NCBI RefSeq assembly: GCF_020103725.1
Contig: NZ_JAHXBG010000043.1
Location: forward strand, 1 to 62,598
Length of the DNA stretch: 62,598 nt
Reading direction: 5' to 3'
From: Hyalangium gracile
GTDB lineage: Bacteria; Myxococcota; Myxococcia; Myxococcales; Myxococcaceae
Position numbers and translations under genes: made by a program. This document shows positions 35,759-44,938 of this stretch, one piece after another. The notes under the pieces are model-generated. The model worked only from the letters and a program-made list of their open reading frames with translations, was not told where the DNA came from and made no database searches. How positions within the stretch are numbered: the first letter of the stretch is position 1; each line of letters opens with the position of its first letter.

Positions 35759-35876
35759 CGCCCTCACTCTACCCGGCCCGCGCGCATTCCCAAGCCCCGC
35801 TTCACCGTGCGGAATTCGGCGTTTCCGGCCGCTTTCCCCTTCCCCCCCGGCCCAGGGGACCTAATGTCGTCTCGCT

Positions 35877-36968
35877 ATGGCTACGGACCTGGTCGCCCGC
35901 CGCGTGTTCGCGGGCCTCATCGTGCTCTCCATCTTCCTGCTGGCCCTCGTCGTCCGCCCCTTCGCCAAGGGCTTCTTCCTGGCGGCGGTGCTCGCTGGAG
36001 CGCTCTACGGGGTCCACAAGCGGCTCACCCGCGCCTTCCGCGGACGGGCCAGCATCTCCGCCGGGCTGCTCTGCTTCGGCGTCATCGTCGCCCTGCTGCT
36101 GCCGCTCACCGGCTTCACCGCCTTCCTGGTCAGCGAGGCGGTCGACGGCATGCGCTTCATCCAGGAGACGATCCGCACGGAGGGTGTGGAGGGTCTCACG
36201 GAGCGCCTGCCCGGGCCGGTGCGCAACCTCGCCGAGCGGATGATGGATCGCCTCCAGGTGGAGGAGCTGCGGCTGGACGAGAAGCTCCAGGAGCAGGTGA
36301 GCACCCAGGGAGGCACCGCCGCCAAGGCGGTGACGGGCGTGGTGGCCGCCACGGGCTCCTTCGCCTTCCAGACGGTGATGATGCTGATCGCCTTCTTCTT
36401 CTTCCTGGTGGACGGCAAGCGGCTGGTGGAGTGGCTCGAGAAGGTCTCCCCCCTCAAGAGCGGGCAGACCGAGGAGATCCTCCTCGAGTTCCGCCTCGTG
36501 GCCACCTCCGTGCTGGTGTCCTCGGTGGCCACCGCGGGGGTGCAGTCGGTGGCCGCGCTCGTGGGCTACCTGATTGCCCGGGTGCCCGTGCCCTTCTTCT
36601 TCGCCGCGGTGACGTTCTTCCTGGCCCTGATTCCCGCCATCGGCGCGGCCGTGGTGTGCTTCGCCGCCGCCGGCATCCTGCTCATCACCGGCCACCAGTG
36701 GATGGCCCTCTTCCTGGCCGTCTGGGGCGTGGTGGTGGTGGGGCTGGTGGACAACATCGTCAAGCCCCTGCTCGTCAAGCGAGGCCTGGACATGCACGGG
36801 GGCATCGTCTTCTTCGCGCTGCTGGGAGGCCTGGCCATGTTCGGGACGGTGGGCCTGCTGCTCGGCCCGCTCATCGTCGCCTTCTTCCTGGCCCTGATTC
36901 GCATCTACGAGCGTGACTACGGCCGCTCCGCCGCTCAACCCTCGGCGCCGGCCACCCCGCCCACGTGA
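35877..36968 (+). CDS. AI-2E-family (PerM-type) transporter
   Basis: The 363 residues have the order of AI-2E/PerM proteins. Two N-terminal helices are followed by a soluble central part (about 85-165). Then come VMMLIAFFFFLVDGKRLVEW, the helix group with GYLIARVPVPFFFAAVTFFL, and DNIVKPLLVKRG near the end. These proteins are membrane transporters of mostly unknown cargo, and autoinducer-2 export is only one named case. It converges on the small ORF at 36990 with 21 bases between. Confidence 0.9.
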   Translation: MATDLVARRVFAGLIVLSIFLLALVVRPFAKGFFLAAVLAGALYGVHKRLTRAFRGRASISAGLLCFGVIVALLLPLTGFTAFLVSEAVDGMRFIQETIRTEGVEGLTERLPGPVRNLAERMMDRLQVEELRLDEKLQEQVSTQGGTAAKAVTGVVAATGSFAFQTVMMLIAFFFFLVDGKRLVEWLEKVSPLKSGQTEEILLEFRLVATSVLVSSVATAGVQSVAALVGYLIARVPVPFFFAAVTFFLALIPAIGAAVVCFAAAGILLITGHQWMALFLAVWGVVVVGLVDNIVKPLLVKRGLDMHGGIVFFALLGGLAMFGTVGLLLGPLIVAFFLALIRIYERDYGRSAAQPSAPATPPT

Positions 36969-36989
36969 GGTGGGGCGGGGCCCAGGTGC

Positions 36990-37190
36990 CTACCAGGAGC
37001 GGACCGGGATGTCCCACATGCTCTCGAAGTCCTCGATGTCCTCGGCGCGGGAGCGTCGGGTGGGGCGCAATGCCTGAGGACGCTCCGGCAGCTCGCTCGA
37101 GGACGGGAGCTCCGACACCAGAGACACCGGAAGCGGCGCGTTGAGGCGCAGCGCGTCAGGGACGATGTTGGCTTCAGATGCGGTCTGCAT
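36990..37190 (-). CDS. Small conserved-looking protein of 66 residues
   Basis: The ATG at 37190 is preceded by AGGGGGG at a normal distance, which supports translation. The product has a short hydrophobic middle (LPVSLVSELP), a basic patch (ALRPTRRSRAED) and ends FESMWDIPVRSW with two Trp. It has no signal peptide or transmembrane helix. It is not recognised. Its small size and end pattern make a precursor peptide or a small regulator possible, but no modifying enzyme is adjacent. Confidence 0.5.
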   Translation of the reverse strand: MQTASEANIVPDALRLNAPLPVSLVSELPSSSELPERPQALRPTRRSRAEDIEDFESMWDIPVRSW

Positions 37191-37238
37191 AAGCCCCCCT
37201 CGATCGGGTTCCGAGATGTCGATTCGGGTGATGAGCAA

Positions 37239-37611
37239 TCACCGTGCCGCCCTTGAACACCCTGCCAGCCACAACCTGTCACTCCTACGCCCCACCTCGG
37301 CCTCGCCTTCTACGAATGAGGACCGAGGAAGTTCCATCGGCGGAGCAGGTGGCAGGGCGTTCGCCCCGAACACCACGCACCCTAGCGAACAGGGCTGACA
37401 CGTCGAGTTCTCACCCGCCACGTCACATCGCCAGAAGGTCCGCACCGAACCTGGCGAGCGGCTCCCGGCCCAGGACATCCCTGGCGGCTGATCAGCCACG
37501 TCCCACGGAAATCCGTCGCCAGACAGCCACGGTCGTCCAGGAAACCGGCACTCCCTCGCGGAGACGACACGCCTTTGACACGGAGCGTCATCCCGCCACG
37601 CTCCCGCGGCC
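37239..37611. other. Gene-free stretch
   Basis: No gene, repeat or hairpin terminator is supported here. The frames are poor. It separates the small ORF from the end of the M49 peptidase gene on the same strand and may hold the small ORF's promoter. Confidence 0.4.
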
Positions 37612-39780
37612 TCAGCGTCCCGAGCCGGACTTCGCGGGCGCGGCGCCGCGCTTCGCCGGGCGGGCGGGGGCTTCGGCGGCGGGGGCTGGCGCCAGCGTCT
37701 TGAAGGCCTCCTTCAAGGCCCCGGGGGTGCTGGCCAGGCCGGCGGCCATCTTCGTGGCCTCGGCGGGCGCCAGCTTGCCGAGCACGCTGCGCTCCAGGTG
37801 CTGCTCGATGAAGCCCTGAGCGGTCTCCACCTTCAGGTCCGTCACCTGGCCCTTGTCATCCACCACGGGCACCAGGCGCGGCGCGGTCATGAAGAGCACC
37901 GACGGCACATCCGCGGCCTTCACGCGCTGGGCCACCTCGTCGCGCAGCTTGGGATCGAACTTGATGCCCTTCTGCGTCACCAGCTCGCGGATGCCCTCGT
38001 AGTCGCCGGTGGCCTTGATGACCATCAGCTTGGAGAGCAGCTCGCCCACCGCCGCGCGCATCTTGTCGTAGTCCACCACCGTCCAGTAGGTGCGCCCGTT
38101 CTCGGTCACCTGCTTCACCGCGCCCTTCTCGATCATGAAGTTCACGGCCATGTGGTGGCCGCGCTGGTGGTCCTCCTCGAACGAGTCCCCCTTCTCCACG
38201 CGGGACAGGTTGGTCAGCCCCTCCACCAGGTAGTCGCGGTACATCTGCTGGGCGATCTTCAAGGCGTCCGGAGACAGCTCCGTCAGCGCCGGATCGAACG
38301 CGTGCCACAGCGCGACGAGGTCCGCGCGGGCCTCCTCCAGCGTGTTGTCGTACTCCTTGAGGTAGTACGAGGGCGGCTGCTTGCCGAGCTTCTTCTTGTC
38401 GCTCTGGCCCGAGGCGTGGCCGAGCACCTCGTGGAAGGCGACCAGCCACTTGCGCGCGGCAACGGAGTACTTCTCGGCCTGGGCGCGCTCCTCGGGCGTC
38501 CGGGAGAACTCGAGCGCCAGCGGCAGGCGGCGCAGCGCGGAAGCCGCGTCCATCACGTTGGCGACCAGGATGCTCTTGCTGCCGTACTTCTCGCGGATGT
38601 GCTGCTCGTTGGGCAGGTTGATGCCGGCGGGCGGCGTGGGATGGGTGGCGACGAAGTCCACGGCCTTGGCCACCGGCAGCGTCACCTTCTTGCGCTTGTA
38701 GGTGTCCGGCCAGGGCATCCGGTCCTCGAAGTACTGGGCCCGCTTCGCGATGAGCTCCATGATCTGGTTCTCCGAGGCGTTGCGGTAGTTGACGAGCGCC
38801 TCCCACTGGCCCTTCTGCCCGCGCGGATCCACGTACGTCTCGATGAAGCCGATGTTGGCGTCCACCACCGTGTCCGCCTTCAGCCAGGCGATGTTGTAGG
38901 CCTCCCAGTCCTTGAGGTTGCCCGTCTGGAAGTAGCGGATGAGCCTGGCGAGCACCGGCTTCTGCTTCGCGTTGGCGGACTTCATCGCCTCGGTGAGCTG
39001 GGCGATGACGCGCGTGAGCGGCTCCGCGTAGAGCCCTGGAGGGATCTTCTTGTCCCCGGCGCGGAAGATCTGCTCCACCAGCTTGCCGTTCTCCTTCACC
39101 ACGCGCGAGTTGAGCGGGTTCTTCTCGGAGAAGCGCTCCAGGTCCTTCAACGTCACGCCGGGCCCATAGGAGGTGCTCGCCGAGGCGGTGAGCATGTCCT
39201 GGCCCTCTGGCGGCGACTTGGCGGTGAGCGCGGGCTCGAAGGACGCATCGAAGATCGTCGGCTGCAGCTCCTTGATCCAGGCGCGCAGGGCGTACTCGTC
39301 CTTGGCGCCGAAGGTGTAGCCGGCGCGGAAGGCGCGCACCGCCGCGGCATCCAGCTCTCCCGCGGTGAAGTCGGGGACGAACTTCCGCCCCGTCACCTGA
39401 TCGTGGTTGCCCGTCTCTCCATAGAAGCGCGTGAGGTACGACGTGAGCCGCTTGTCGAACAGGCCCGGACCGCCGGCGCCCTCCAGGCCAAAGAGGTAGA
39501 TGCCCTCGATCAGCCGCTTCACCTCCAGCAGCTTCCAGCCCAGCTGGTCATAGGCGATGTCCTCGCCCGCGTGGGCCGCGAGCGTGAGGAACCAGGCGAC
39601 CCGCTTGTCCTCCGGAGCCAGCCCGGCGACTCCCGGAGCGAAGATCTGCGCGACGGCCTGGTTGCCAGTACGCCCCTTGAGGAACGAGGCGGCGGAGGCG
39701 GGGCCAGTCGTCTTCGCGGGCTCGGCCGGCTTCGCCTGCGGCGCTGCGGCGAGCACGGAGAGCAGGAGGAGGGCGTACAT
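37612..39780 (-). CDS. Peptidase M49 (dipeptidyl-peptidase III-like), secreted
   Basis: The 722-residue product starts with a signal peptide (MYALLLLSVLAAAPQA). The zinc site is H450-E-V-L-G-H455 (the hexapeptide HEXXGH of M49), with the second motif EEARAD (Glu482-Asp487) further on. Both are intact. The C-terminal tail (APAPAAEAPARPAKRGAAPA) is alanine/proline rich and may be unstructured. M49 enzymes remove dipeptides from peptide N-termini. Export to the periplasm or outside fits a predatory or protein-feeding myxobacterium. The gene stands alone. Confidence 0.88.
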   Translation of the reverse strand: MYALLLLSVLAAAPQAKPAEPAKTTGPASAASFLKGRTGNQAVAQIFAPGVAGLAPEDKRVAWFLTLAAHAGEDIAYDQLGWKLLEVKRLIEGIYLFGLEGAGGPGLFDKRLTSYLTRFYGETGNHDQVTGRKFVPDFTAGELDAAAVRAFRAGYTFGAKDEYALRAWIKELQPTIFDASFEPALTAKSPPEGQDMLTASASTSYGPGVTLKDLERFSEKNPLNSRVVKENGKLVEQIFRAGDKKIPPGLYAEPLTRVIAQLTEAMKSANAKQKPVLARLIRYFQTGNLKDWEAYNIAWLKADTVVDANIGFIETYVDPRGQKGQWEALVNYRNASENQIMELIAKRAQYFEDRMPWPDTYKRKKVTLPVAKAVDFVATHPTPPAGINLPNEQHIREKYGSKSILVANVMDAASALRRLPLALEFSRTPEERAQAEKYSVAARKWLVAFHEVLGHASGQSDKKKLGKQPPSYYLKEYDNTLEEARADLVALWHAFDPALTELSPDALKIAQQMYRDYLVEGLTNLSRVEKGDSFEEDHQRGHHMAVNFMIEKGAVKQVTENGRTYWTVVDYDKMRAAVGELLSKLMVIKATGDYEGIRELVTQKGIKFDPKLRDEVAQRVKAADVPSVLFMTAPRLVPVVDDKGQVTDLKVETAQGFIEQHLERSVLGKLAPAEATKMAAGLASTPGALKEAFKTLAPAPAAEAPARPAKRGAAPAKSGSGR

Positions 39781-39973
39781 GCGGGCTCCCAGGACAGGAA
39801 AGGACGAGGGGCCTCGCAGTTAGCACCCGCGCCCGTTTGGTGCCAGTTTGAGATTGCATTCCCAAATCCCGAAAGGACCCAGGCCATACTCTCCGCGTGG
39901 GTCCAGCTTGATCGCCGCGGCGGCGCTGCTGAGCGGCAGCACCCTGCCGCTCACCCGCAGGCTCCTGCACCGC

Positions 39974-40480
39974 TCAGCCGCTGGTCACCCGCAGGGGCGC
40001 GGAGAGGGGGCGCTCCTCGCAGTCTCGGGCGGTGCCGTCCTCCCACGCCAGCATGAGGAACTCCGCCGGCCCGTCGAGCGCGATGATGGGGTGGTGCCAG
40101 ACGCCCGCGTGGTAGTTCACGCCCTGCCCCGGGCCGCAGAGGAAGGCGCGCAGTTCGGAGAGCACCGGCTCGCCGCGCTCATCGCTCGGACACACCACGA
40201 CGAGGAAGCGCTGGCACGCCAGCGGCACGAACATCTGCGTGGAGCACGGGTGGCGCTCGACGAGGCGCACCTCGAAGGGCAGCGCCTTCGCCACCGAGCG
40301 GAACACCGCGAGGTTCGGCTGGGCCTCGGGCCGGCTGCTGGTGAGCCGGGCAATGCGATCGTAACGGGTGGCCGTCCCCTGGTTGGCGCTGCTGCCCCCC
40401 CCCAGGTCCAGGCCGATGACGTCTCCAAAGGGAGCGAACGCCTCCCGCGTGAGGGGCTGCGCCCGAAGTACTTCCCGCAT
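39974..40480 (-). CDS. allA: Ureidoglycolate lyase
   Basis: The ATG at 40480 gives 168 residues of the AllA cupin family (LTREAFAPFGDVIG, LVERHPCSTQMFVPL, GPGQGVNYHAGVWHHPIIAL). The enzyme splits ureidoglycolate to glyoxylate and urea, a late step of allantoin breakdown. This links to the purine-oxidising XdhAB encoded 5 kb away on the same strand. Other genes of that route are not in the window, so it may be a scattered pathway. It lies after the hairpin that ends the lipoprotein gene. Confidence 0.88.
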   Translation of the reverse strand: MREVLRAQPLTREAFAPFGDVIGLDLGGGSSANQGTATRYDRIARLTSSRPEAQPNLAVFRSVAKALPFEVRLVERHPCSTQMFVPLACQRFLVVVCPSDERGEPVLSELRAFLCGPGQGVNYHAGVWHHPIIALDGPAEFLMLAWEDGTARDCEERPLSAPLRVTSG

Positions 40481-40520
40481 GCTCGGTTCTCCTAGCGAGG
40501 CCGAGCCTACGACAACACGA

Positions 40521-40550
40521 ACGCCCGAGACCATCGAGGGTCCCGGGCGT
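40521..40550 (-). terminator. Intrinsic terminator after the lipoprotein gene
   Basis: ACGCCCG (40521-40527) pairs with CGGGCGT (40544-40550). An inner GACC with GGTC extends the stem with a bulge. On the minus strand it is followed by TTCGTGTTGTC, a weak T-tract. It stands between the stop at 40589 and the allA start. Confidence 0.6.
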
Positions 40551-40588
40551 CCGTGCCACACCCGTCGGTCAGGCGTGGGGCTCGCGCG

Positions 40589-42295
40589 CTAGTAGGCGGT
40601 GCCGTTCGCACGCTTGCCCGGCGAGGACGCGGTGCCGCCCACGCTGGTGTGCAGCACGAACGTCCCGCTGCTGGAGCCGTCCGGGCTCCGGTTGGCCGAC
40701 ACGCCGTCCGTCCCCGTCACCGTGGAGCCGAAGGTAGCCGTGGCCACCGTGGTGCCCGCCGAGTTCTTCACCGTCACCGTCTCGCTGCTGTTGGACAGGT
40801 TGAGCGAGCCCGTGGACGCGGCTACCGCGTTGGTCAGGCCCGCGGGAATGCCCGCCGCGCCGCCGAAGATGACCACCGCCTTGCCCGCCGCCAGGCTCGA
40901 GCCGCTGGGGAAGGTGTGCCGCAGGCCCGCCGCGTCGGAGACCGTCCACCCGGACAGATCCACCGTCGTGCTGCCCGGGTTGACCAGCTCCACGAACTCG
41001 CCGTTCACGTCCGAGCCGGCCTCGTTGATGAGCACCTCGTTGATGAAGACGGTGCCCGTGCCGCCACCGCCGGAGGTGGTGATGGTGAAGGCCGCGGCGC
41101 TCGAGTCCGTCACGGCCGCGTTGGCCGCATCGCTCACGCGCACCCGCGCCGTGGTGGTGGCGCTGCTCGGCACCGTCCAGGGGTAGCTGCCCGCGGAGGC
41201 CGCCGTGCTCGAGGTGATCACCGTCCACGTGCTGCCGTTGAGCGTGTACTCCAGCTTCACGTTCGTCACGCCCGTGGCCGACCAGGTGATGGACTGGCTG
41301 CTGCCGCCCGCCCAGCTCTCACCGCCATTGGGCGAGCTCAGCGTGACGCTCGCGCTGACGGTATCCCCGGGGATGAGGAAGTCCTTGATGACGGCCATGT
41401 GCTGCATGTTGGTGGCGCCGCTGTCACCGCTCAGCGCCGGGGAGATCTCCGCCAGGGGCGAGTACACGCGCGTGTCCACCACCAGGCCCGAGGAGAAGGT
41501 GCTGCCGCCAATCACCGTGGCCACCTGGTACTGCCGCAGGTCGCCGTCCACGAGCACGTGATCGTACGGCTTGCCGCGGGCCGCGTTGGTGTTGGTGTTG
41601 CCGTTGCGATCCGCCGGATACGGGCTGGCCGTCGACACCACCTGGGAGAAGGTGCTGAAGCAGGACTCGGAGCGGCTGTCGGTGTTGAAGTCCCCGCCGA
41701 TGGCCAGGTAGTCCCCCGTGGGGATGTTGGCCTTGATGAAGTTGACCAGGTTGGTCGCCTCCGTGTTGCGCACGCTGCTGCTCGCCGTGAGCAGGTGCAC
41801 GCTCACCACCCAGAGATCCTTCGGGCCCGGCACGTCGATGCGCGCCCACGCGAAGTCCCGGTTGCTCACCTGCGTGTCGTCCCACTCGCCTGCGGCGATG
41901 ATCGGCCAGCGGCTGATGACGCCGTTGGGGATCTGCGCCCCGGCCTCCCGGTAATACGAGAAAGTCGTACCAAAGGCGTTGTTGACGAAAGTCCGGATGG
42001 CCGTCGCCGAGTTGTCGCCGTAGTTGAACTCCTGGATCATCACCACGTCCGGCTTCGTGCCCTTGAAGATGCGGATGCCCTCGCCCGGGTCATAGCTCTG
42101 CAGGTTGCCGCTGGTGGTGTTGGCCGCCATGAGGCGCACCGGCGTGCTCACCGCGAACTGCTGGGTCTCCAGGGTGTCACTCTCCACCCCGTCCACTTCG
42201 GCGCCGCCGCACGCCGCGAGCACCAGGGAGAGCACAGCCGCCAGGAATCGACGGTCCAGCCGCGTGGGCCTCGAGGAGGTTTCAGTCTTTCTCAC
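40589..42295 (-). CDS. Lipoprotein with endonuclease/exonuclease/phosphatase and lamin-tail domains
   Basis: The GTG at 42295 is chosen because codons before it are shadow-like and it precedes a signal with lipobox LAAC (Cys29). Of 568 residues, about 50-310 are an EEP fold with the motifs VVMIQEFN, VVSVHLL, IGGDFNTDS and a late HMAVIKDF. A beta-sandwich linker follows (SSPNGGESWAGGSSQSITWS), and residues about 430-565 are a lamin-tail (LTD) domain (VFINEVLINEAGSD, GEFVELVNPGSTTVDLSGW). Exported EEP-LTD proteins are extracellular nucleases or phosphodiesterases, which fits extracellular DNA use. Catalytic residues look kept. Confidence 0.85.
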   Translation of the reverse strand: MRKTETSSRPTRLDRRFLAAVLSLVLAACGGAEVDGVESDTLETQQFAVSTPVRLMAANTTSGNLQSYDPGEGIRIFKGTKPDVVMIQEFNYGDNSATAIRTFVNNAFGTTFSYYREAGAQIPNGVISRWPIIAAGEWDDTQVSNRDFAWARIDVPGPKDLWVVSVHLLTASSSVRNTEATNLVNFIKANIPTGDYLAIGGDFNTDSRSESCFSTFSQVVSTASPYPADRNGNTNTNAARGKPYDHVLVDGDLRQYQVATVIGGSTFSSGLVVDTRVYSPLAEISPALSGDSGATNMQHMAVIKDFLIPGDTVSASVTLSSPNGGESWAGGSSQSITWSATGVTNVKLEYTLNGSTWTVITSSTAASAGSYPWTVPSSATTTARVRVSDAANAAVTDSSAAAFTITTSGGGGTGTVFINEVLINEAGSDVNGEFVELVNPGSTTVDLSGWTVSDAAGLRHTFPSGSSLAAGKAVVIFGGAAGIPAGLTNAVAASTGSLNLSNSSETVTVKNSAGTTVATATFGSTVTGTDGVSANRSPDGSSSGTFVLHTSVGGTASSPGKRANGTAY

Positions 42296-42633
42296 GATGT
42301 ATTGGGTCCTGCCCCGAAGCGGAGCGATGAGGGTTTCACAGCTAGACCTGTCTGCGAGCGAGGCGAGCACTCCTGCTCCGCCCCTTGTCCTTATCGCCCT
42401 GCGTCGAGCGCACGTTGCGTGACGCCCGGGTGAATTGCTCCCACACCCAATGCAGTCACATGGGACCCCGCCCCCGGAATCCGCCGAGAAGTGAACGCAA
42501 GGTTTGCGCAAGGTTTTCGTGTTCTTACGGGTTCACGCAGTTTCTGCGCGTCCAGGAAAGCCCTTTCGGGAAGGTGTCGCGTGGCACCGGCATTGCTGAG
42601 GGTTGGGGTACACCCCCCTCCGTATTCACATCC
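42296..42633. promoter_or_regulatory. Divergent promoter region (lipoprotein and ODP-type gene)
   Basis: 338 bases lie between two divergent genes. GCAAGGTTTGCGCAAGGTTT (near 42499) is a short direct repeat that could be a regulator site, but no clear -35/-10 pair was identified. No gene is present. Confidence 0.4.
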
Positions 42634-43782
42634 ATGAGCACGCCCCCCGTCTCCACCCACCCCCCCTCTGATCTGCGCCTGGTTCCCGTCGAGTTTGCCC
42701 CCGAGACGTTCTGGGTCGGCAAGAGAGATCCCGGCAACATCTTCTACGCCAACCCCTACCTGCGCCGCTTCCGCGGCGTGGATCCGAAGACGCAGAAGCA
42801 GAGCGAGTTCAACCTGCTGATCGATCCCGGCTCGAGCAGCGACTTCTCCACCATCCACACGAAGGTGACGTCGCTGATCGGCGGACTGGAGCGCCTGTCC
42901 GCGCTCTTCATCAACCACCAGGATCCGGACGTGGGCTCGTCCGCGTCGATCATCTCCGCGCGCTACGCTCCGCGCGCCGGCATCGTCTGCTCGGAGGACA
43001 CGTGGCGGCTCATCGTCCACATGAACCTGCCGCGCAACCGCTTCATCGCCACGGAGAAGTTCGCCCAGGGCCTGAACGTGCCCACCGGCCACCGGCTGAT
43101 CCCGGTGCCCACGCCCTTCTGCCACTTCCGCGGCGCGGTGATGCTCTATGATCCGCAGACGCGCGTGCTCTTCTCCGGCGACCTGTTCGGCGGCCTCACC
43201 GACGCCAACGCCCAGGGCCTGTGGGCCGAGGAGTCCGACTGGAAGGGCATCCGGGCCTTCCATCAGATCTACATGCCGGTGAACGCTGCGCTGGCGCGCG
43301 CGGTGGCCACCATCCGCAAGCTCCAGCCCGCGGTGGAGATCATCGCGCCGCAGCACGGGCGCATCGTCCGCGGAGCGCTCGTCTCGCAGTTCCTGGAGCG
43401 CATGGAGCGGCTGCAGGTGGGCCTGGACATCATGGACGAGGCCCAGGACCGCACGCACCTGCAGGCGTGGAACTCGGTGGTGGATCGGGTGCTGACGCTG
43501 GCGCGCGGCTACCTGGGCACCTCCGTGGAGACCAAGCTCGCCACCAGCCCGGAGCTGTCGGACACCGCCGCCTTCGACGGCAAGCGGCTGACGGTGAACC
43601 GCATGGGCAAGTGGACCCTGGAGCACGTGGTGGATCTGCTCTGCCAGGGAGAGCCGCCGGAGATCGCCGGTCCCATCCTCGTCGAGGCCACCAGCGCCGC
43701 CGCCGAGTACAACCTGCCCACCCCCCACCTGGACATCGAGGGCAACGCCGCACCCGCCCACGTGTCGCTGCTCACCAGCTGA
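42634..43782 (+). CDS. MBL-fold di-iron ODP/FprA-like protein
   Basis: The ATG at 42634 gives 382 residues. The metallo-beta-lactamase core has NHQDPDVGS (His95, Asp97, Asp99), FCHFRG, LFSGDLFGG and the late APQHG, in the pattern of oxygen-binding di-iron (ODP) or flavodiiron-type proteins. There is no flavodoxin domain, so this is the stand-alone ODP branch, often linked with chemotaxis or sensing. The C-terminal ~110 residues (DRVLTLARGYLGTSVETKLA, LEHVVDLLCQGEPPE) are an extra helical part that may be a cofactor or partner site. A Ser/Thr kinase gene follows by 41 bases, so oxygen or redox sensing feeding a kinase is plausible. Confidence 0.8.
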   Translation: MSTPPVSTHPPSDLRLVPVEFAPETFWVGKRDPGNIFYANPYLRRFRGVDPKTQKQSEFNLLIDPGSSSDFSTIHTKVTSLIGGLERLSALFINHQDPDVGSSASIISARYAPRAGIVCSEDTWRLIVHMNLPRNRFIATEKFAQGLNVPTGHRLIPVPTPFCHFRGAVMLYDPQTRVLFSGDLFGGLTDANAQGLWAEESDWKGIRAFHQIYMPVNAALARAVATIRKLQPAVEIIAPQHGRIVRGALVSQFLERMERLQVGLDIMDEAQDRTHLQAWNSVVDRVLTLARGYLGTSVETKLATSPELSDTAAFDGKRLTVNRMGKWTLEHVVDLLCQGEPPEIAGPILVEATSAAAEYNLPTPHLDIEGNAAPAHVSLLTS

Positions 43783-43823
43783 GGCGTGACACACGCTCGC
43801 TCGGCTCAGGACATGGCAGACAG

Positions 43824-44861
43824 ATGGAGACTTCAGTGAAGGACAAGGACGAAGCCTCGGCGTTGAGCTACCTGGGAGGCGGGGGTGTCTCGCCACGCCT
43901 CTCGCTGGCGCGCACGCCCTCGGGGACGTTGATCCAGGGCGCGGTCACCCCCTCTCCCTCCGAGCCCGCCTCCGTGCGTGGGCTGGTGCCGGGGCAGGTG
44001 GCGGCGGGCCGCTATCGCGTGGAGCGGTGGCTCGGCGCGGGCGGCAGCGCGGCCGTGTACGCCGCCACGGATCTCCAGACGCACGCGCCCGTGGCGCTCA
44101 AGCTGCTGACGGCCTCCAGTCACGACGGGACGCTCGTGGCCCGCTTCCGACAGGAGCTGGAGCACGCCCGGGTGCTCGATCATCCCAACGTCCTGCGGCT
44201 CCTCGACGTGGGGACGGATGGCGACCGGCACTTCCTCATCTCGGAGCTGCTCCAGGGGATGGACCTGAGGCACCGCCTGCAGGCGCACCGCCCCACGCTC
44301 GCCGAGTCCCTGCGCTGGCTCACCCACGCCGTGTGCGCGCTGGAGCACGCGCACGAGCGCGGGGTGCTGCACCGGGACGTGAAGCCCGGCAACCTCTTCA
44401 TCACCCACACGGGCGTGCTCAAGCTGATGGACTTCGGGCTCGCCAAGAGCGAGCACGTGGCGGGCGTCACCGCCCAGGGCGCCGTCTTCGGCACGCCGGA
44501 GTACATGGCCCCGGAGCAGGCGATGGGTGAGCCGGTCTCCCCCGCGACGGACCTGTACTCGCTGGGGATCGTGGCCTACGAGCTGCTCACCGGCCAGCTG
44601 CCCTTCCGCCACACGCAGCCCGTGCCGCTGATGTTCCTGCACGTGCAGCAGCAGCCGGTGCCCCCGCGCACCCTCAACCCCCAGCTCCCCGAGCCGTTCG
44701 AGAAGGTCGTCCTCAAGCTGCTCGCCAAGGCGCCCGACGCTCGCTTCAGGAGCGCCTCGGCGCTCCGCGCGGCCCTGCGAGAGCTCTGGCCGCTGGTGCT
44801 GCCCGCCTCGCCCATGACCCGCCCGGCGCGCACGCCCAGCCCCCGGCTCCAGGTGGTGTGA
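43824..44861 (+). CDS. Hanks-type Ser/Thr protein kinase
   Basis: The ATG at 43824 gives 345 residues. The kinase domain (about 68-325) has the glycine loop WLGAGGSAAVYAA, invariant Lys in VALKLL, catalytic LHRDVKPGNLF, DFG (MDFGLAK), and GTPEYMAPEQ in the activation loop. No transmembrane helix or sensor domain follows. The N-terminal ~65 residues are low complexity. Such soluble kinases are numerous in myxobacteria. It follows the ODP-type gene closely, suggesting a shared function. Confidence 0.93.
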   Translation: METSVKDKDEASALSYLGGGGVSPRLSLARTPSGTLIQGAVTPSPSEPASVRGLVPGQVAAGRYRVERWLGAGGSAAVYAATDLQTHAPVALKLLTASSHDGTLVARFRQELEHARVLDHPNVLRLLDVGTDGDRHFLISELLQGMDLRHRLQAHRPTLAESLRWLTHAVCALEHAHERGVLHRDVKPGNLFITHTGVLKLMDFGLAKSEHVAGVTAQGAVFGTPEYMAPEQAMGEPVSPATDLYSLGIVAYELLTGQLPFRHTQPVPLMFLHVQQQPVPPRTLNPQLPEPFEKVVLKLLAKAPDARFRSASALRAALRELWPLVLPASPMTRPARTPSPRLQVV

Positions 44862-44938
44862 GCACCGTCACGAAGGTGCTTCCCTACCCGCCCGGTAGGG
44901 CTATGGTGCGGGTCTCTCGAGAGTGGAGGAACTCGCGC

